NCBI RefSeq assembly: GCF_022965805.1
Contig: NC_133101.1
Location: 10,949,069 to 11,013,068, forward strand
Length of the DNA: 64,000 bases
DNA from: Primulina eburnea
Taxonomy: Eukaryota > Streptophyta > Magnoliopsida > Lamiales > Gesneriaceae
Direction of reading: 5' to 3'
Numbering within the stretch: position 1 is the first letter of the stretch; each line of letters begins with the position of its first letter. The position numbers and the translations under genes were made by a program. Below the pieces are notes generated by a model, which made no database searches, was not told the origin of the DNA, and worked only from the letters and a program-made list of their open reading frames with translations. This document shows, in pieces, positions 1 to 10,725 of this stretch.

Positions 1-250
1 TAATGTTTTTGTGGTAAATAGTTCTAACGTAATCGTAGGATTGTTGGTCCCTTGACTCTTTTCTTACTAGTTCAGTGAAATACTGAAATTCTAGATTCAC
101 GGCAGCAACATATAGGACGTACGTGGCAGAAACTTTGATAGTTAGCTGCGAGATGCTGTATCTTGCACGTGTGAATGGATATTTAATATCTTCTTTTGAC
201 TATTCTTAATTTTGTAATGTGAGGCTAAAGCCTGATCATGGAACTTCCAG
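1..250 (+). other. Intron sequence of the CAP gene
   Basis: This AT-rich stretch ends in the acceptor TTCCAG at 245-250, directly before the first CAP exon that can be recognised. I could not identify an earlier coding exon in it. The N-terminal exons of CAP therefore probably lie upstream of the window. Confidence 0.6.
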
Positions 251-2978
251 AAACCTGACACAGCAGGATTGGTGGAATTCATAAAGCCGTTGAATGAGGT
301 GATGGGAAAAGCTTACGCATTGACAGAGGGAAGGAGATCTGAATTTTTCCACCACTTAAAAACTGGTGCTGACAGCCTGGCAGCTCTGGCATGGATTGCA
401 TATACTGGAAAAGACTGCGGTAAGAGGAATTTAGAAATAGATTTACCATTGATCGTTTGTTTAGCTCAAATCATCCTTTTTTTTTCGATTTTAGTTAATG
501 TACTTTTTTCATCATAGGAATGAGCATGCCTATTGCACATGTTGAAGAGAGTTGGCAAACAGCCGAGTTTTATTGTAACAAGGTAATACTTTTGACTCTT
601 TGCGGTATAACTCCAAAAGGATTCACACACCACCGGTGAGAGAAACAAAAGAAAGCAGAAAAATTGGCAAGAAATGTTTCAAACTTTGGTGCTCCTCGTC
701 CTTGAAGTCTTCATCCCTATCGGAGCTGAATTATTATGTGGTGATGATTGAATATACTTTTGCCACATCATTGAAGGATTGAGAAAATTGCATGTGAACT
801 AGAACAATGTAGTTGTTGAATATTGGAGTGCAAATATCAACCATCTTATTGCCATTATGCTTTTTCAAATTTTGTTAAACATGTTGATATTTCGCTGTAC
901 ATTATATATCTTCAGTGTGACCAGAACTTGAAGAGTCATATTCATATGTTGATACTTAAGTTGCGGAAGAAAACCACTCGATATGAGTGTAAATGGCTTG
1001 CATTGGGTCCTGAATACTTGTGTTGTCGAGACCTTAAAATTTCATCATCATCCGATTATCTGAGTTATTACCTAAAAAATTGTGGTGGTTGTCATTATTT
1101 ACATGTTATTGATTCTTCAAAATTTAAACTTTTGATGTGTACCCAATGAATGCACAGATTCTTGTGGAGTACAGAAACAAAGATGCCAATCACGTCGAGT
1201 GGGCAAAGGCTTTAAAGGAGCTTTACGTACCTGGGTTAAGGGATTATGTCAAGTCTCACTGCCCATTGGGCCCTGTTTGGAGTGCCACAGGAAAGACTGC
1301 CGGATCTGCCCCAACAAAAGCTCCGGCTCCAGGTGCGCCTCCTCCTCCCCGTCCTCCCCCTGCTTCACTATTCAGTTTGGAGACGACCCGACCTTCATCG
1401 TCAGCTCCCAAAGAAGGCATGTCTGCAGTTTTCCAGGAAATTAATTCTGGAAAGTCAGTTACTTCTGGTAATTCACTCTCTTATAACTTCCTTATGTTTT
1501 TACTTTCCATGGATTTATCAGGTTCTTCTCATCTCTGGATTTTTGATATTTTCTTAAAGGTTTGAGGAAGGTCACTGCTGATATGAAAACTAAGAACCGT
1601 GCAGACAAAACTGGTGTCGTTAGTGTTGCTGAAAAAGAAAGCCGTGCTGCTGGCTCACCTTCATTTTCAAAGTCGGGACCTCCGAAACTAGAGCTTCAAA
1701 TGGGTCGCAAGTAAGTAAAAAATGTTTATTTTCGTAAGCATAATGATAGGTTTGATTCATTTGTCAATCAAGTTAAATACGGTGTACAGATGGGTGGTTG
1801 AGAATCAAATTGGACGAAACAGTTTAGTAATTGATGATTGTGACGCAAAGCAGTCTGTGTATGTCTTTGGGTGCAAGAATTCCGTTCTTCAGATACAAGG
1901 TGTGTCTTCTTTGGTATTGAACTAAATCAGCATCCAACTATAAGCCATCATTTTGAGCGGGCTTCTCTCGTCTGGAGTTGTGAAAAACTTTATATGAGTA
2001 TAACTATGTACAGGTAAAGTGAACAACATAACAGTGGACAAGTGCACTAAGATGGGGGTGGTATTCAAGGTCAGTTTAAGAACTTGTTCTAACTGGCCGT
2101 CTGTATATTATAAGCCGTCAAACTGTAGATTAACTCACGCGTGTCCTTTTTGATACTTGGGGAACTAGGATGTTGTTGCAGCTTGTGAGATTGTTAATTG
2201 CAATGGTGTGGAGTTGCAATGTCAGGTAATGATCCTTTTCTGATTTTGGGTCAGGGGTGAAGGGTTTTCTTTTCCTTGTGTTCCCGTAAAATATGCCTCA
2301 ACCCAGTGGGTGACTCGTGGGAACCATTCGTAGCAGCTGCCTCCGTTTAAATTAGAAAGTCAGATTATATGACATATTTTGTTGTAACGCAAGTTTTTAC
2401 CTTTAAAAAATAATTCGACCAGTGCTATCTTCATTAAAATTCTAGCAAGCCCGTACCTTGACAATTAAGAAAAATAATCAGCTGGAGCAGCATTGTGTTT
2501 TAAGATTCCTTCTGTTCGTTGTAAATTTTCCTTTTCAGGGCTCTGCTCCAACAATCTCAGTCGATAATACATCAGGATGCCAATTATATTTAAGTAAAGA
2601 TTCTTTGGAGACTTCTATAACTACTGCAAAGTCGAGTGAAATCAACGTGCTGGTACCCGCATCTGGATCAGATGGTGATTGGGTATGTATCCTTTTCTAT
2701 ATGTGGATGCTTATGACCCCAACCCTCACTACCCTTTTTACACGTGCAGTTTATTTGGCAAAATTTATTTTCATCGTCAATTTCGGAGCGTAGCTTCAAA
2801 TTCTTTCGCGTTTTTCATAATTTTTTTGGAACAGTAAACAAACTAAGTTTTCAGACAAACGATTGGTTTAGGTTGATGCCTTTTATTGCAGGGAGAGTAT
2901 GCTTTACCGCAACAATACATTCACGTTTACAAGGATGGCCAATTTGTTACCACCCCTGTGTCTCACTCTGGAAACTAA
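251..2978 (+). CDS. CAP1: Cyclase-associated protein (CAP/Srv2), 3' part, 9 exons
   Basis: CAP binds G-actin and recharges it with ATP, working with cofilin and profilin in cytosolic actin turnover. The exons I read are 251-419, 518-582, 1158-1467, 1560-1710, 1790-1899, 2014-2069, 2169-2225, 2539-2682 and 2892-2978, with TAA at 2976-2978. All junctions are GT-AG and the joined length is 1149 nt, so the frame stays open for 382 codons. It starts with KPDTAGLVEFIKPLNE from the helical folded domain. A proline-rich linker (PPPPRPPP, about 1348-1372) that recruits profilin follows, then the WH2-like stretch with GLRKVT and KTKNRAD. The C-terminal CARP beta-helix shows WVVENQIG, CDAKQSVYVFGCKNSVLQIQ and DKCTKMGVVF, and the protein ends VTTPVSHSGN. 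Plant CAPs are about 470 aa, so roughly 90 N-terminal residues are outside the window. No disabling change was seen. The recognition is by protein similarity from memory and is strong over the whole length. Confidence 0.95.
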
Positions 2979-3339
2979 TCGGCTGACCGGAAAATTATCG
3001 GATTTCGTTGCTGCTGTTTTCTTCCCTTTTTTGACACTTTCCTTTTTGATGAAAGGATTGAGATTGCCTTTTTTAAATCATATTTTTTAATTTATTATGA
3101 TTATACCTCTTCTATCCTTTGTTTATTCATTGTACGGTTGTATTTGGCTTTTTGCTCTGTTTTTGTATCCATTTGTACGGAAACTGGTCCGCACTCACTG
3201 TCTAATTTGGCAAAAATGTATGGCTTTGGTTTTTGAATGAAATGTCAACGTTTTTATGCCAATTTGTTGGTTTATTTGTGGATGACAACTCGAACTCCTT
3301 GTGCTTCAATGGATTTAAATGAATTTTGAATCATGCCCC
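2979..3339 (+). other. CAP 3' UTR and short intergenic gap
   Basis: AT-rich sequence follows the CAP stop codon and probably holds its 3' UTR and polyadenylation site. No further coding sequence or repeat was recognised. Confidence 0.5.
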
Positions 3340-4040
3340 TGAGCAAGGATCATATTCCATGGTCATTTTTTTATGAGAAACGAAACCGTGTGATACAGAG
3401 TTACCAGGCATTGTTCTCCAACCCATGGCAGATATTAGCGACTCCCGTGGTTGCCAATACCAAAAATTTAAACTCAATGTTGATCTTTTGAAAATGATCC
3501 AATTGGGTCTCACTTTTTCCCGAGACCAAGGGAATGCCCACCACGACACTGAAGTTCTGCGCCTGGCAATTCAATTTCCAAGAATTCGACCTGGAGCGTG
3601 ATAAATTTTCTTGCGAGTGTCGTTCATTTTGCATGAGATCACCAGAAGGGTTTCAGTACCAGGCGATTCGGGGAGCTCTTGATGTCATCCGGGTTTGTTT
3701 AGAATGGCAGCGTGTACTGGGTTACATTCCACTGCGGATACGATTTCGGGTACTTACTCAAGCTCTTGACTCGCGGGAAGTTGCCTGATACACAGGCAGG
3801 ATTCTTCGATTTGATAGCTACATATTTTCCCGTGCCGTATGATATCAAACATTTGATGAAGTTTTGTAATTTGCACGGTGGATTAAACAAACTAGCCAAG
3901 CTGTTGGAGGTGGAGAGAGGGGCGGGATGATCCACCAGGTCGGCTGGGATACTTGAGTTACGGCTCGTGCATTCAAGAAATTGAAGGAAAAATACACGGT
4001 GTCATAGTGGAGAAATATGCTGGGTTTTTGTATGTTTAGG
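3340..4040 (+). pseudogene. CAF1 (CCR4-NOT deadenylase subunit) pseudogene
   Basis: CAF1/POP2 is the DEDD-type 3'-5' exoribonuclease that shortens mRNA poly(A) tails in the CCR4-NOT complex. The match is spread over three forward frames. CDTELPGIVLQPM (from 3389) is followed by KFKLNVDLLKMIQLGLTFS (near 3465-3525). After a frame change comes FCAWQFNFQEFDLERD (near 3552-3600). After another comes RFGELLMSSGFV, a TAG at 3700-3702, then [20 protein letters not shown] and [10 protein letters not shown] further shift precedes HQVGWDT and FKKLKEKY. The acidic pair of the DTE motif, the Asp of GYDFGY, and the His and Asp of HQxGxD are all still present, but the frameshifts and the TAG rule out a normal product. 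Plant CAF1 genes often lack introns, so the absence of introns does not prove a processed copy. The N-terminus before the DTE motif is unclear. Confidence 0.88.
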
Positions 4041-4387
4041 TGTTGATAATTGAGGGAATAAACATTGAGAATAGGGGTTAAACTGTGCAAACAAAAAATT
4101 TGAATTTTTTTAGATCGATGTGGTAAACTCACTATAAGTATGTCATTTGAAGATGGATAGAAACTAGCCTGCATGAAGTTACAGCATGGTTGCCGATTTA
4201 AGTCAAATACGTTGCATGTAATTATATATACTATCGAGCATTCACCAAAATACACAAAACCCGAATTATTGTTGATATACACAGTAAAATAGTCGGTGAT
4301 CCTGTTAATGTGCGTATGAATTGGATCGCACTGCAACTGCTCTCCAACGTATTTTATTGATCTCAAAAGAAAGTAAAGTGTACAGAG
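4041..4387. other. Intergenic, nothing recognised
   Basis: Unremarkable AT-rich DNA lies between the CAF1 pseudogene and the first LTR element. A reverse-strand open frame over 3845-4366 largely overlaps the pseudogene and shows no family features. Confidence 0.4.
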
Positions 4388-4511
4388 TGTATCAAGCCTT
4401 TTATACCATTGCTAACTAATGTTGTTGACTAAGTATTGAAAACTAAGTTGCTCTATTGACCAAGTATTCAAAACACGTTTTTTTGGTTGGTGTAGTTGGT
4501 ACTGTGTGACA
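4388..4511 (-). repeat. 3' LTR of the short-LTR Copia element
   Basis: This is one of two 124-bp LTR copies, identified by its TG...CA ends on the minus strand and by the adjoining polypurine tract. 124 bp is very short for an autonomous Copia LTR. Confidence 0.85.
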
Positions 4512-4518
4512 TCCCCCC

Positions 4519-6302
4519 TCAAGCTCGGAGTAAGTTCAGCATGCCGAGCTTGGAGTTTAAGACATGATGCTGATCAGAACCCAATGCCTTAGTGAAGATA
4601 TCGGCAGGTTGAACATGGGTTGAAATATGTGATGTGGCAATGGTGTGATCTTGAATCTTACAATCAATATTAATATGTTTAGTGCGTTCATGATATAAAG
4701 GATTGGCAGCGATATGAATGGCGGCTTGATTGTCACAATGAAGTAAAGTTGGAGTATCAAATTGAAGTCCCATGTCACTGAGGAGGCCGCGTAACCACAC
4801 AATTTCACATGTTGTGGAAGCCATGGACCTATATTCAGCCTCTGCCGAAGATCGAGAGATAGTGTTCTGTTTCATTGACTTCCAGGAAATTGGTGAGCCA
4901 CCAAGTGTAACAATATAACCAGAAACAGATTTGCGGCTCATGGGGCAGGAGGCCCAATCTGAATCACAGTAGGCATAGAGACGAAAATCACAAGAAGAGG
5001 AGAAGAAAATACCCATGCCCGGTGATCCTTTAATGTAGCCAACGATCCTTTCAGCAACACGCAAGTGGGAAGTCTTGGGGGCCTGCATGAATTGACTAAG
5101 GTAGTGCACGGCAAAACAAATGTCCGGACAAGTGATTGTGAGATAAATGAAGCGTCCAATAAGTCGCTGATACACAGTAGGATCAGCTATAGTCGAGTCA
5201 GGAATTGGAGAAGTTCACGTAGAAGCAAAGCTTTTGTCAAATGCGGGTGTGGTTAACTTGAGATGTTGTTCCATAGGAGTAGAATAAGGCTTACAACTAG
5301 CCATGCCAACATTAGAAATTAACTCAAGGGCATATATGCGCTGGTTGAGACATATCTCATGTTTTGATCTAGCCACTTCAAGTCCTAAGAAATATTTGAG
5401 AGTTCCCAAATCTTTAATCGCAAATTGGGAGTGAAGATAAGTCTTCAATGCTTCAATAGAAGTGGAATCATTCCTTGATATAACGATGTCATCGATATAA
5501 ACTATTAGAATGGTAATAAGGGCAGCTTGGCGCTTAATGAAAAGTGAATGATTATGTACAGATTGAATAAAACCATGTTGGAGCATCACAGAACAAAATT
5601 TTGAGTTCCATTGTCGCGAGGCTTGCTTCAAACCGTACAAGGATTTCAGTAGTTTGCAAGCATGGTTTCTTTTGTTGGAATGGTCAAAACCTGGAGGAAT
5701 GGACATGTAGATGTCCTCTGTAAGGTCTCCTTGTAAAAAGGCGTTGGTCACATCCATTTGTAATAAAGGCCAATTATTGGCAGCAGCAAGAGACAGAAGA
5801 CAGCGGACATATGCGATTTTTGCAACCGGAGAAAAGTGTCATGATAATCGATGCCATATTGTTGAGTATAGCCCTTGGCAACAAGCCGAGCTTTGAATTT
5901 GTTGATAGTCCCATCGGCATTGTACTTAATCTTATAAATCCAACGACAACCAATAGGCTTCTTGCCCGTAGGAAGAGGTACAATTGCCCATGTTTTGTTA
6001 GCCTCAAGGGCTTCAATTTCAACTTCCATAGCCTTTTTCCAGCGTGGATCGGTGGAGGCTTCTTTATAAGAAGTTGGTTCGGAGTTTTGGGAAATTGAGG
6101 CAAGAAATGATTGGTGAGAAGGAGAAACATGATTATAACCAAGGTATTGTGATAAGTCATATTGTGGGTTTGATGAAGAAGTATTTACATTAGAACAAGT
6201 AAAATCCTTTGTCCATATTGGCGGTCTTGACTGTCTGGAAGGTCGTTTGTGAGGAATTGGAGGAGAATTCTGAGATAGAGGGATGGGAGAAGGAACAAGC
6301 AA
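4519..6302 (-). pseudogene. Copia pol remnant: reverse transcriptase and RNase H
   Basis: Read on the minus strand from 6302 down. A linker to the RT start (CRWIYKIKYNADGTINKFKA, KARLVAKGYTQQYGIDYHD) is followed by the RT core QMDVTNAFLQGDL, LKSLYGLKQASRQW and the catalytic box VYIDDIVIS (a YIDD variant). Copia RNase H follows: YCDSDWASCPMSRKSVSGY, SRSSAEAEYRSMA, CDNQAAIHIAANP and HERTKHINIDC. The remnant ends KLGMLNLLRA. Two lesions are visible. A one-base frameshift near 5838, after YHDTF, separates the first open segment (6302-5748) from the second (5757-5215). An in-frame TGA just after KSFAST (about 5215) separates the second from the third (5175-4519). Integrase and everything upstream are missing. 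The coding order agrees with the minus orientation given by the LTRs. Confidence 0.92.
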
Positions 6303-6322
6303 AGGTGTAATTAAGGCATCAT

Positions 6323-6446
6323 TGTATCAAGCCTTTTATACCATTGCTAACTAATGATGTTGACTAAGTATTGAAAACTAAGTTGCTCTATTGACTAAGT
6401 ATTCAAAACACGTTTTTTTGGTTGGTGTAGTTGGTACTGTGTGACA
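6323..6446 (-). repeat. 5' LTR of the short-LTR Copia element
   Basis: This is the second 124-bp copy. On the minus strand its TTGATACA end is followed at once by pol-like sequence, with no primer-binding site, so the usual leader and gag have been deleted. Confidence 0.85.
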
Positions 6447-7480
6447 GATCCCAAAAGAATCACATTGAAATAGTTTCTTTGACATGGATTTTATAGGACT
6501 GTACTCCATCTACTCTGGAGATCGCTGAACCAAAATAAAAGTAAGTCCTATTTTTAATCGAGCAAACTCCCTCAGAAATCTGATCGTCGAAGAATCGACC
6601 TAAGCATCGATCTTCTATTGTGCTATGCAGCTATGCTCCTTTTTCTCTACTCAAAATGACTTTTATTTTACCCTTCACACGGACCAACAAAAACCAGATG
6701 GTATGTATATTATCGAAATCATATTCACTATTACGCACAAGGTTGTGTTTTATACGGAAATAAAAACACATTCTTGCAGCACAAGTGTGCATACATCCAA
6801 ACTTCAAACACACTATAATCATCCTCTATGCATATTTTTGTAATGTCCCGAGTAGCTTGTTTTTCCTATAAGCATGTAACTCGAAGCGATACCTGATAAT
6901 ACTTTAGAAGAAATGGAACTTGATATCATGCTTATTGACGCATTGCACGCGAGCACGAGGGCGTAGCACCTAAAAGCACGGGGGAGTCCCTCTGCTTACA
7001 ATCTGTCTATTAATAGATTCAACCATAGAATCCAAATTCATAGGATAACCTCTTTTAAATATTTTAGCCCCTTTTAAAAATTTCCTAAGCAGAGTGTATA
7101 AGATCATCCAGCTTTTTTCTTCTCTTGGAGCTAGTGTTGACATGACTGCTCTCGGGAGAACTTCCACACAGTGGCAGAGAGCTTTTTTGGTAGGAGTTTG
7201 GGAGTGGCTCCCTCCCCATTTTGTTTGCACTCCTTTCCACGGAAAAAATATATATATATATAAACAATTTTGATATGCGTCTCAAAAATTCGTGTTTACA
7301 CTATTGATGTGACATTCATTTATAAGACGTGATTAACTATGTTATTATATCCTCTAAATGTTCTATCATTGGGGATGCCCGTAGATGTTATTGTCTAATA
7401 AAAGCTTTCAATATATAAATATATCTGTGTGTGTGTGTCAAATACGAATAATTAGTTATGATCCATAAAAAAGTTGTTGG
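6447..7480. other. Intergenic, no gene recognised
   Basis: About 1 kb of AT-rich DNA with a short TA tract near 7248-7262 and a TG tract near 7427-7438. Positions 7352-7412 resemble 21766-21826 on the far side of the large Copia element. Short open frames here show no family features. Confidence 0.45.
7352..7412 (+). repeat. Direct repeat outside the large Copia (left copy)
   Basis: About 60 bp containing TTCTATCATTGG, GATGCCC and CTAATAAAA. It is about 80% identical by eye to 21766-21826, so two related copies flank the 14-kb nest. It may be a dispersed MITE-type fragment, or part of a local duplication older than the insertion. Confidence 0.5.
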
Positions 7481-7756
7481 TGTTGTGAAAAAGTAAAAAT
7501 TTATGGTAAAAAGTAAAAATCTCAAACTCTCAAAATTTATCAAACTACACACTTTATAATATTTTTCTCTCTACTCAATTGTGATTTTCTTCACAAATGA
7601 GAGATCTATTTATAGAGTTTCATTACACATAATCCAAAAATAAAATACATCATTACCTACATCATCACACACAAATTTCTAATTTTACAACTCTTATTTT
7701 CAACATTCAAATATTCAACTATTACTTTTAAATAATCAAATCATTTATTTTCAACA
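7481..7756 (-). repeat. 3' LTR of the large Copia
   Basis: 276-bp LTR with TG...CA ends. A TATA box (TATAAATA on the minus strand, complement of 7607-7614) marks the expected promoter. Relatives are at 21394-21669 and as a solo LTR at 61887-62155. Confidence 0.9.
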
Positions 7757-7920
7757 CTCCCCCTTGTGATGATGATCATGATATGATGATGTCTTCATTA
7801 CGTGTTTTGTACTGCCTCGTTAAAATCCTTACTTAGAAAAACCCATTGGGATAAAAACCATAGTAATGGAAAAAGAGTGCAGTCACGTAAACTCCCCGTG
7901 ATGTTGACATGAACAATTCT

Positions 7921-8711
7921 TCACAAATTTCGTAGATTGCGCATCCCAATATTATATATGTGCTTTCTGAATATTGACGTAGGAAGTGCCTTTGTGAAGA
8001 GATCTGATGAGTTTTCACTTGATTGAATGTGACGAACATCAATACATTTATTCTTCTCAAGCTCCTTGGTGAATGCGAAGAACTTAGAAGGAATATGTTT
8101 AGTTATGTCGCTTTTTATGTATCCTTCTTTCATTTGAGCAACACATGCAGCATTATCTTCATATAGTATCACAGGCTTCTCGTCGAATGATAATCCGCAT
8201 GAAATTTGGATATGTTGGGTCATTGATTTTAACCACACACATTCACGACTTGCTTCATGTAGTGCAATAATCTCGGCATGATTTGATGAAGTTGTTATGA
8301 GCGTTTGTTTCTGTGAACGCCAAGATATTGCAGTGCCTCCACGAGTAAATACATATCCAGTTTGGGAACGTGCCTTGTGTGGATCAGATAAGTATCCAGC
8401 ATCAGCATAACCAATTATACTTGGATTAGCATCTTTTGAATACAAAAATTTTGAATACAAAAGTCCCAAGTCTGTCGTTCCTCGTAGATAACGGAATATA
8501 TGTTTAATTCCGTTCCAGTGTCTCTTTGTTGGATATGTGCTAAATCTTGCCAACAGATTCACGACAAAAGATATATCAGGCCTTGTACAATTTGTAGGGT
8601 ACATAAGGGCACCGATGACACTTAGATATGGTACTTCTGGACCAAGAATATCTTCATCATCTTCACATGGACGGAATAGATCCTTTTCTATGTTTAATGA
8701 TCTAACAACCA
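7921..8711 (-). pseudogene. Copia RT C-terminus and RNase H (distal half of split pol)
   Basis: On the minus strand this continues the pol frame interrupted near 16678. MVVRSLNIEKDLFRP is followed by GPEVPYLSVIGALMY and RPDISFVVNLLARFS. RNase H motifs are GYADAGYLSDPHKARSQTGY, SWRSQKQTLITTSSNHAEI, YEDNAACVAQMKEGYIK and DLFTKALPTSIFRKH. The frame is open to its natural end (NIGMRNLRNL). The first protein-like residues above 8711 belong to the inserted solo LTR, not to pol. Confidence 0.9.
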
Positions 8712-9277
8712 TTGGTGATGTGAATCTTGACACGAATAAATAGCAAACACGATTAAAAATAAATCGCACCCTCTATTCAATTACGATAATAAGATTCGTA
8801 TGTTTCCCGATCTTTTGAATCAAGTATTGTTGTGTTATTCACCTCTAAACTACGAAAGTCTAGCAACAAATAAACACGGACTAACAATCGAAAATTAGAA
8901 CGAACCTTCGAAGAACGATGCCTACGACAATCCGCACAAGAACGATCGACAAACGCCACAAAGTTATAAACTTTGATAAGTTTGATTTGATTTAACAAAG
9001 CTAAAGCCTTGAAAAGTTGAGAGAAAAATCTCACAAATTTGATAAACTCAAAATAGTATATGTATTGTGTGTTAAAATTTCGTCCAAGATGTTTACATAT
9101 CAAAAAGGATTATGATAAGTGCAAGATTTGCACTTAATTTATATTAGAATCCATTTTGAATTATGCTTGTTTCGAACAGAATTATGCGTTTTTGGTTGTT
9201 TTTGTTGTCATTTCAGGAATGGTGGAAATAGCGGACACGAAGCCAAGAAAACCGAGAAAACGCCCAAGGACAGAACG

Positions 9278-9580
9278 ATGCGCGCCCCAGCGCGAGAGTT
9301 CGCGCCATCGCGCGCAATGACATGCAAGTGTGCAAACCCGAAAGCTCCGCGCCCCAGCGCGACTTCACGCGCGACCGCGCGCACTCCCCATAACACCAAT
9401 TGCAGAACACTCCGCGCCCCAGCGCGACATCACGCGCGACCGCGCGCTCGCAGCAGCATTCATTGACAGAGGACCGTGCGCCCTCGCGCCAAACCTCGCG
9501 TGACCGCGCGCCCACTCAACACCACACTCGGCAGCACACAACGCGCCCCAGCGCCATTTGTCGCGCCATAGCGCGCACCG
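9278..9580 (+). repeat. GC-rich repeat array in the LTR, upstream of the TATA box
   Basis: Variants of GCGCCCCAGCGCGA and CACGCGCGACCGCGCGC alternate several times, making a CpG-rich island in otherwise AT-rich DNA. Arg/Ala/Pro-rich open frames on both strands come from this composition and are not genes. The array lies just 5' of TATATAAA, so it may be part of the LTR promoter. The partner array is at 14895-15197. Confidence 0.8.
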
Positions 9581-9592
9581 TGAGTCCAGAAA

Positions 9593-9600
9593 TATATAAA
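9593..9600 (+). promoter_or_regulatory. TATA box of the Athila-like LTR
   Basis: TATATAAA follows directly after the GC-rich array and is conserved at 15210-15217 in the other LTR. Position and strand fit the LTR promoter. Confidence 0.55.
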
Positions 9601-10597
9601 TTGCGCGAGTTAGGTCATAACGAGGGGGGCAGCCGTTTTGGTAGAGAAAACACCTCGGAGGGCTGGAGAAATCAAGAGACGAAGATCCGGAACGCGAAGA
9701 TCGATCGCAGATACGAAGAACGACGGATCTGGACACAGAGACGACACTTCGGATTTGTCTTTTATCTTTCGTTTTTAATGGGAAAAATGGCAGGAAGAGA
9801 AACATATATATGGGGTATATATCAAATTTTCGTGTAACTCAATGTCTGAATCTTCAAACATGCATTGTGTTTATTTAGATTTCGTGATGAACTAAATTCC
9901 CATTCTAGAGAATGACGTAACTCTGTTGATACGATGATTTGACACCGTTATTTGTTTGATTGAATTCCGCTTTCGTTTAATTGTGTTCTCTGCGTTTACT
10001 GCACTGCAAGTTACTGGCCATAAATTGTTTGTTGTTTGATTAATCTTATAACTCGGGAGAGGGACTAGGATTATAGATCATTAGAGACACATCGTTGAAT
10101 GTTTATAGCGTTCGGAAGGAGTATAACTTTAGCGAGGCTTAGTAAGAACATTGTATGCGCTTATCTATGAAACGTAGATTCTAATTAGGAATAATTGAAT
10201 CGAAGTTGATAGATACACTTTATTCGTCACTTGGGAAAGGGGGAATAAAACAATCTAAGTGTTCTTGGCCATTAATCGATTGGAATTCAGGAATATAAAT
10301 TAAACTGTGAATAATTATCGTGGAAACTTTGTGAAATCATTTCTCTAGATACCTTCTCTCATTATTATCTCTCAATCCGGTGATTTAATTTATTCATTGC
10401 TTTCAATTAATTCGTTTAAACAAACAAAACTGATTATTGATTTTTCTAGATAAAGTCTTGGCTATTTTAATTACAAGAATTGATATACATTTTTATACAC
10501 ACTCCTCGTGGGATCGATACTTGTACTCAAAAGTACATTTTACTATAACTTGACATCGTGCGCTTGCGAGCAGTTAAGAAAACGCGCAACAAGTTTT

Positions 10598-10614
10598 TGG
10601 CGCCGATGCCGGGG
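10598..10614 (+). other. Primer-binding site, tRNA-Asp type
   Basis: TGGCGCCGATGCCGGGG lies 6 bp inside the 5' LTR. It is complementary to the 3' end of plant tRNA-Asp except for one base (A for T at the ninth position). Confidence 0.75.
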
Positions 10615-10725
10615 AGTGTCAAATTTGCATTTATATCAATATTGTTACCAATTAGTCTAGATTTTAATTTAGAGCTTTTATTTTATTTCATTTTTGACTT
10701 ATTCACTTTCTCTGTTTGACAGTGC

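Larger units (their letters stand above)
4388..6446 (-). mobile_element. Ty1/Copia deletion derivative with 124-bp LTRs
   Basis: Two near-identical 124-bp direct repeats bound the unit at 4388-4511 and 6323-6446. On the minus strand each starts TGTCACACAG and ends TTGATACA, so they have TG...CA ends. Next to the left repeat is a minus-strand polypurine tract (GAGCTTGAGGGGGGA, 4512-4526), which makes that repeat the 3' LTR. Between the repeats lie only the RT and RNase H part of pol. No primer-binding site, gag, protease or integrase was found: coding sequence begins almost directly inside the 5' LTR. The flanks CAGAG (left) and GATCC (right) do not match, so no TSD was found. I counted about two substitutions between the LTRs. 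The element cannot move by itself. Confidence 0.88.
9113..10591 (+). repeat. 5' LTR of the Athila-like Gypsy
   Basis: 1479-bp LTR. It contains a GC-rich repeat array (about 9278-9580), a TATA box (TATATAAA, 9593-9600) and about 47 bp near 9779-9825 that the 3' LTR lacks. Confidence 0.9.

Noticed and set aside
8777..9103. 108-codon minus-strand frame
   Set aside because: It lies wholly within the solo LTR 8716-16672 and shows no known family.
9208..9837. Several open frames on both strands (Arg, Ala, Pro-rich) in the 5' LTR of the Athila-like element
   Set aside because: They come from the GC-rich repeat array, where stop codons are rare in all frames; the same frames recur in the second LTR at 14736-15431 and show no domain.
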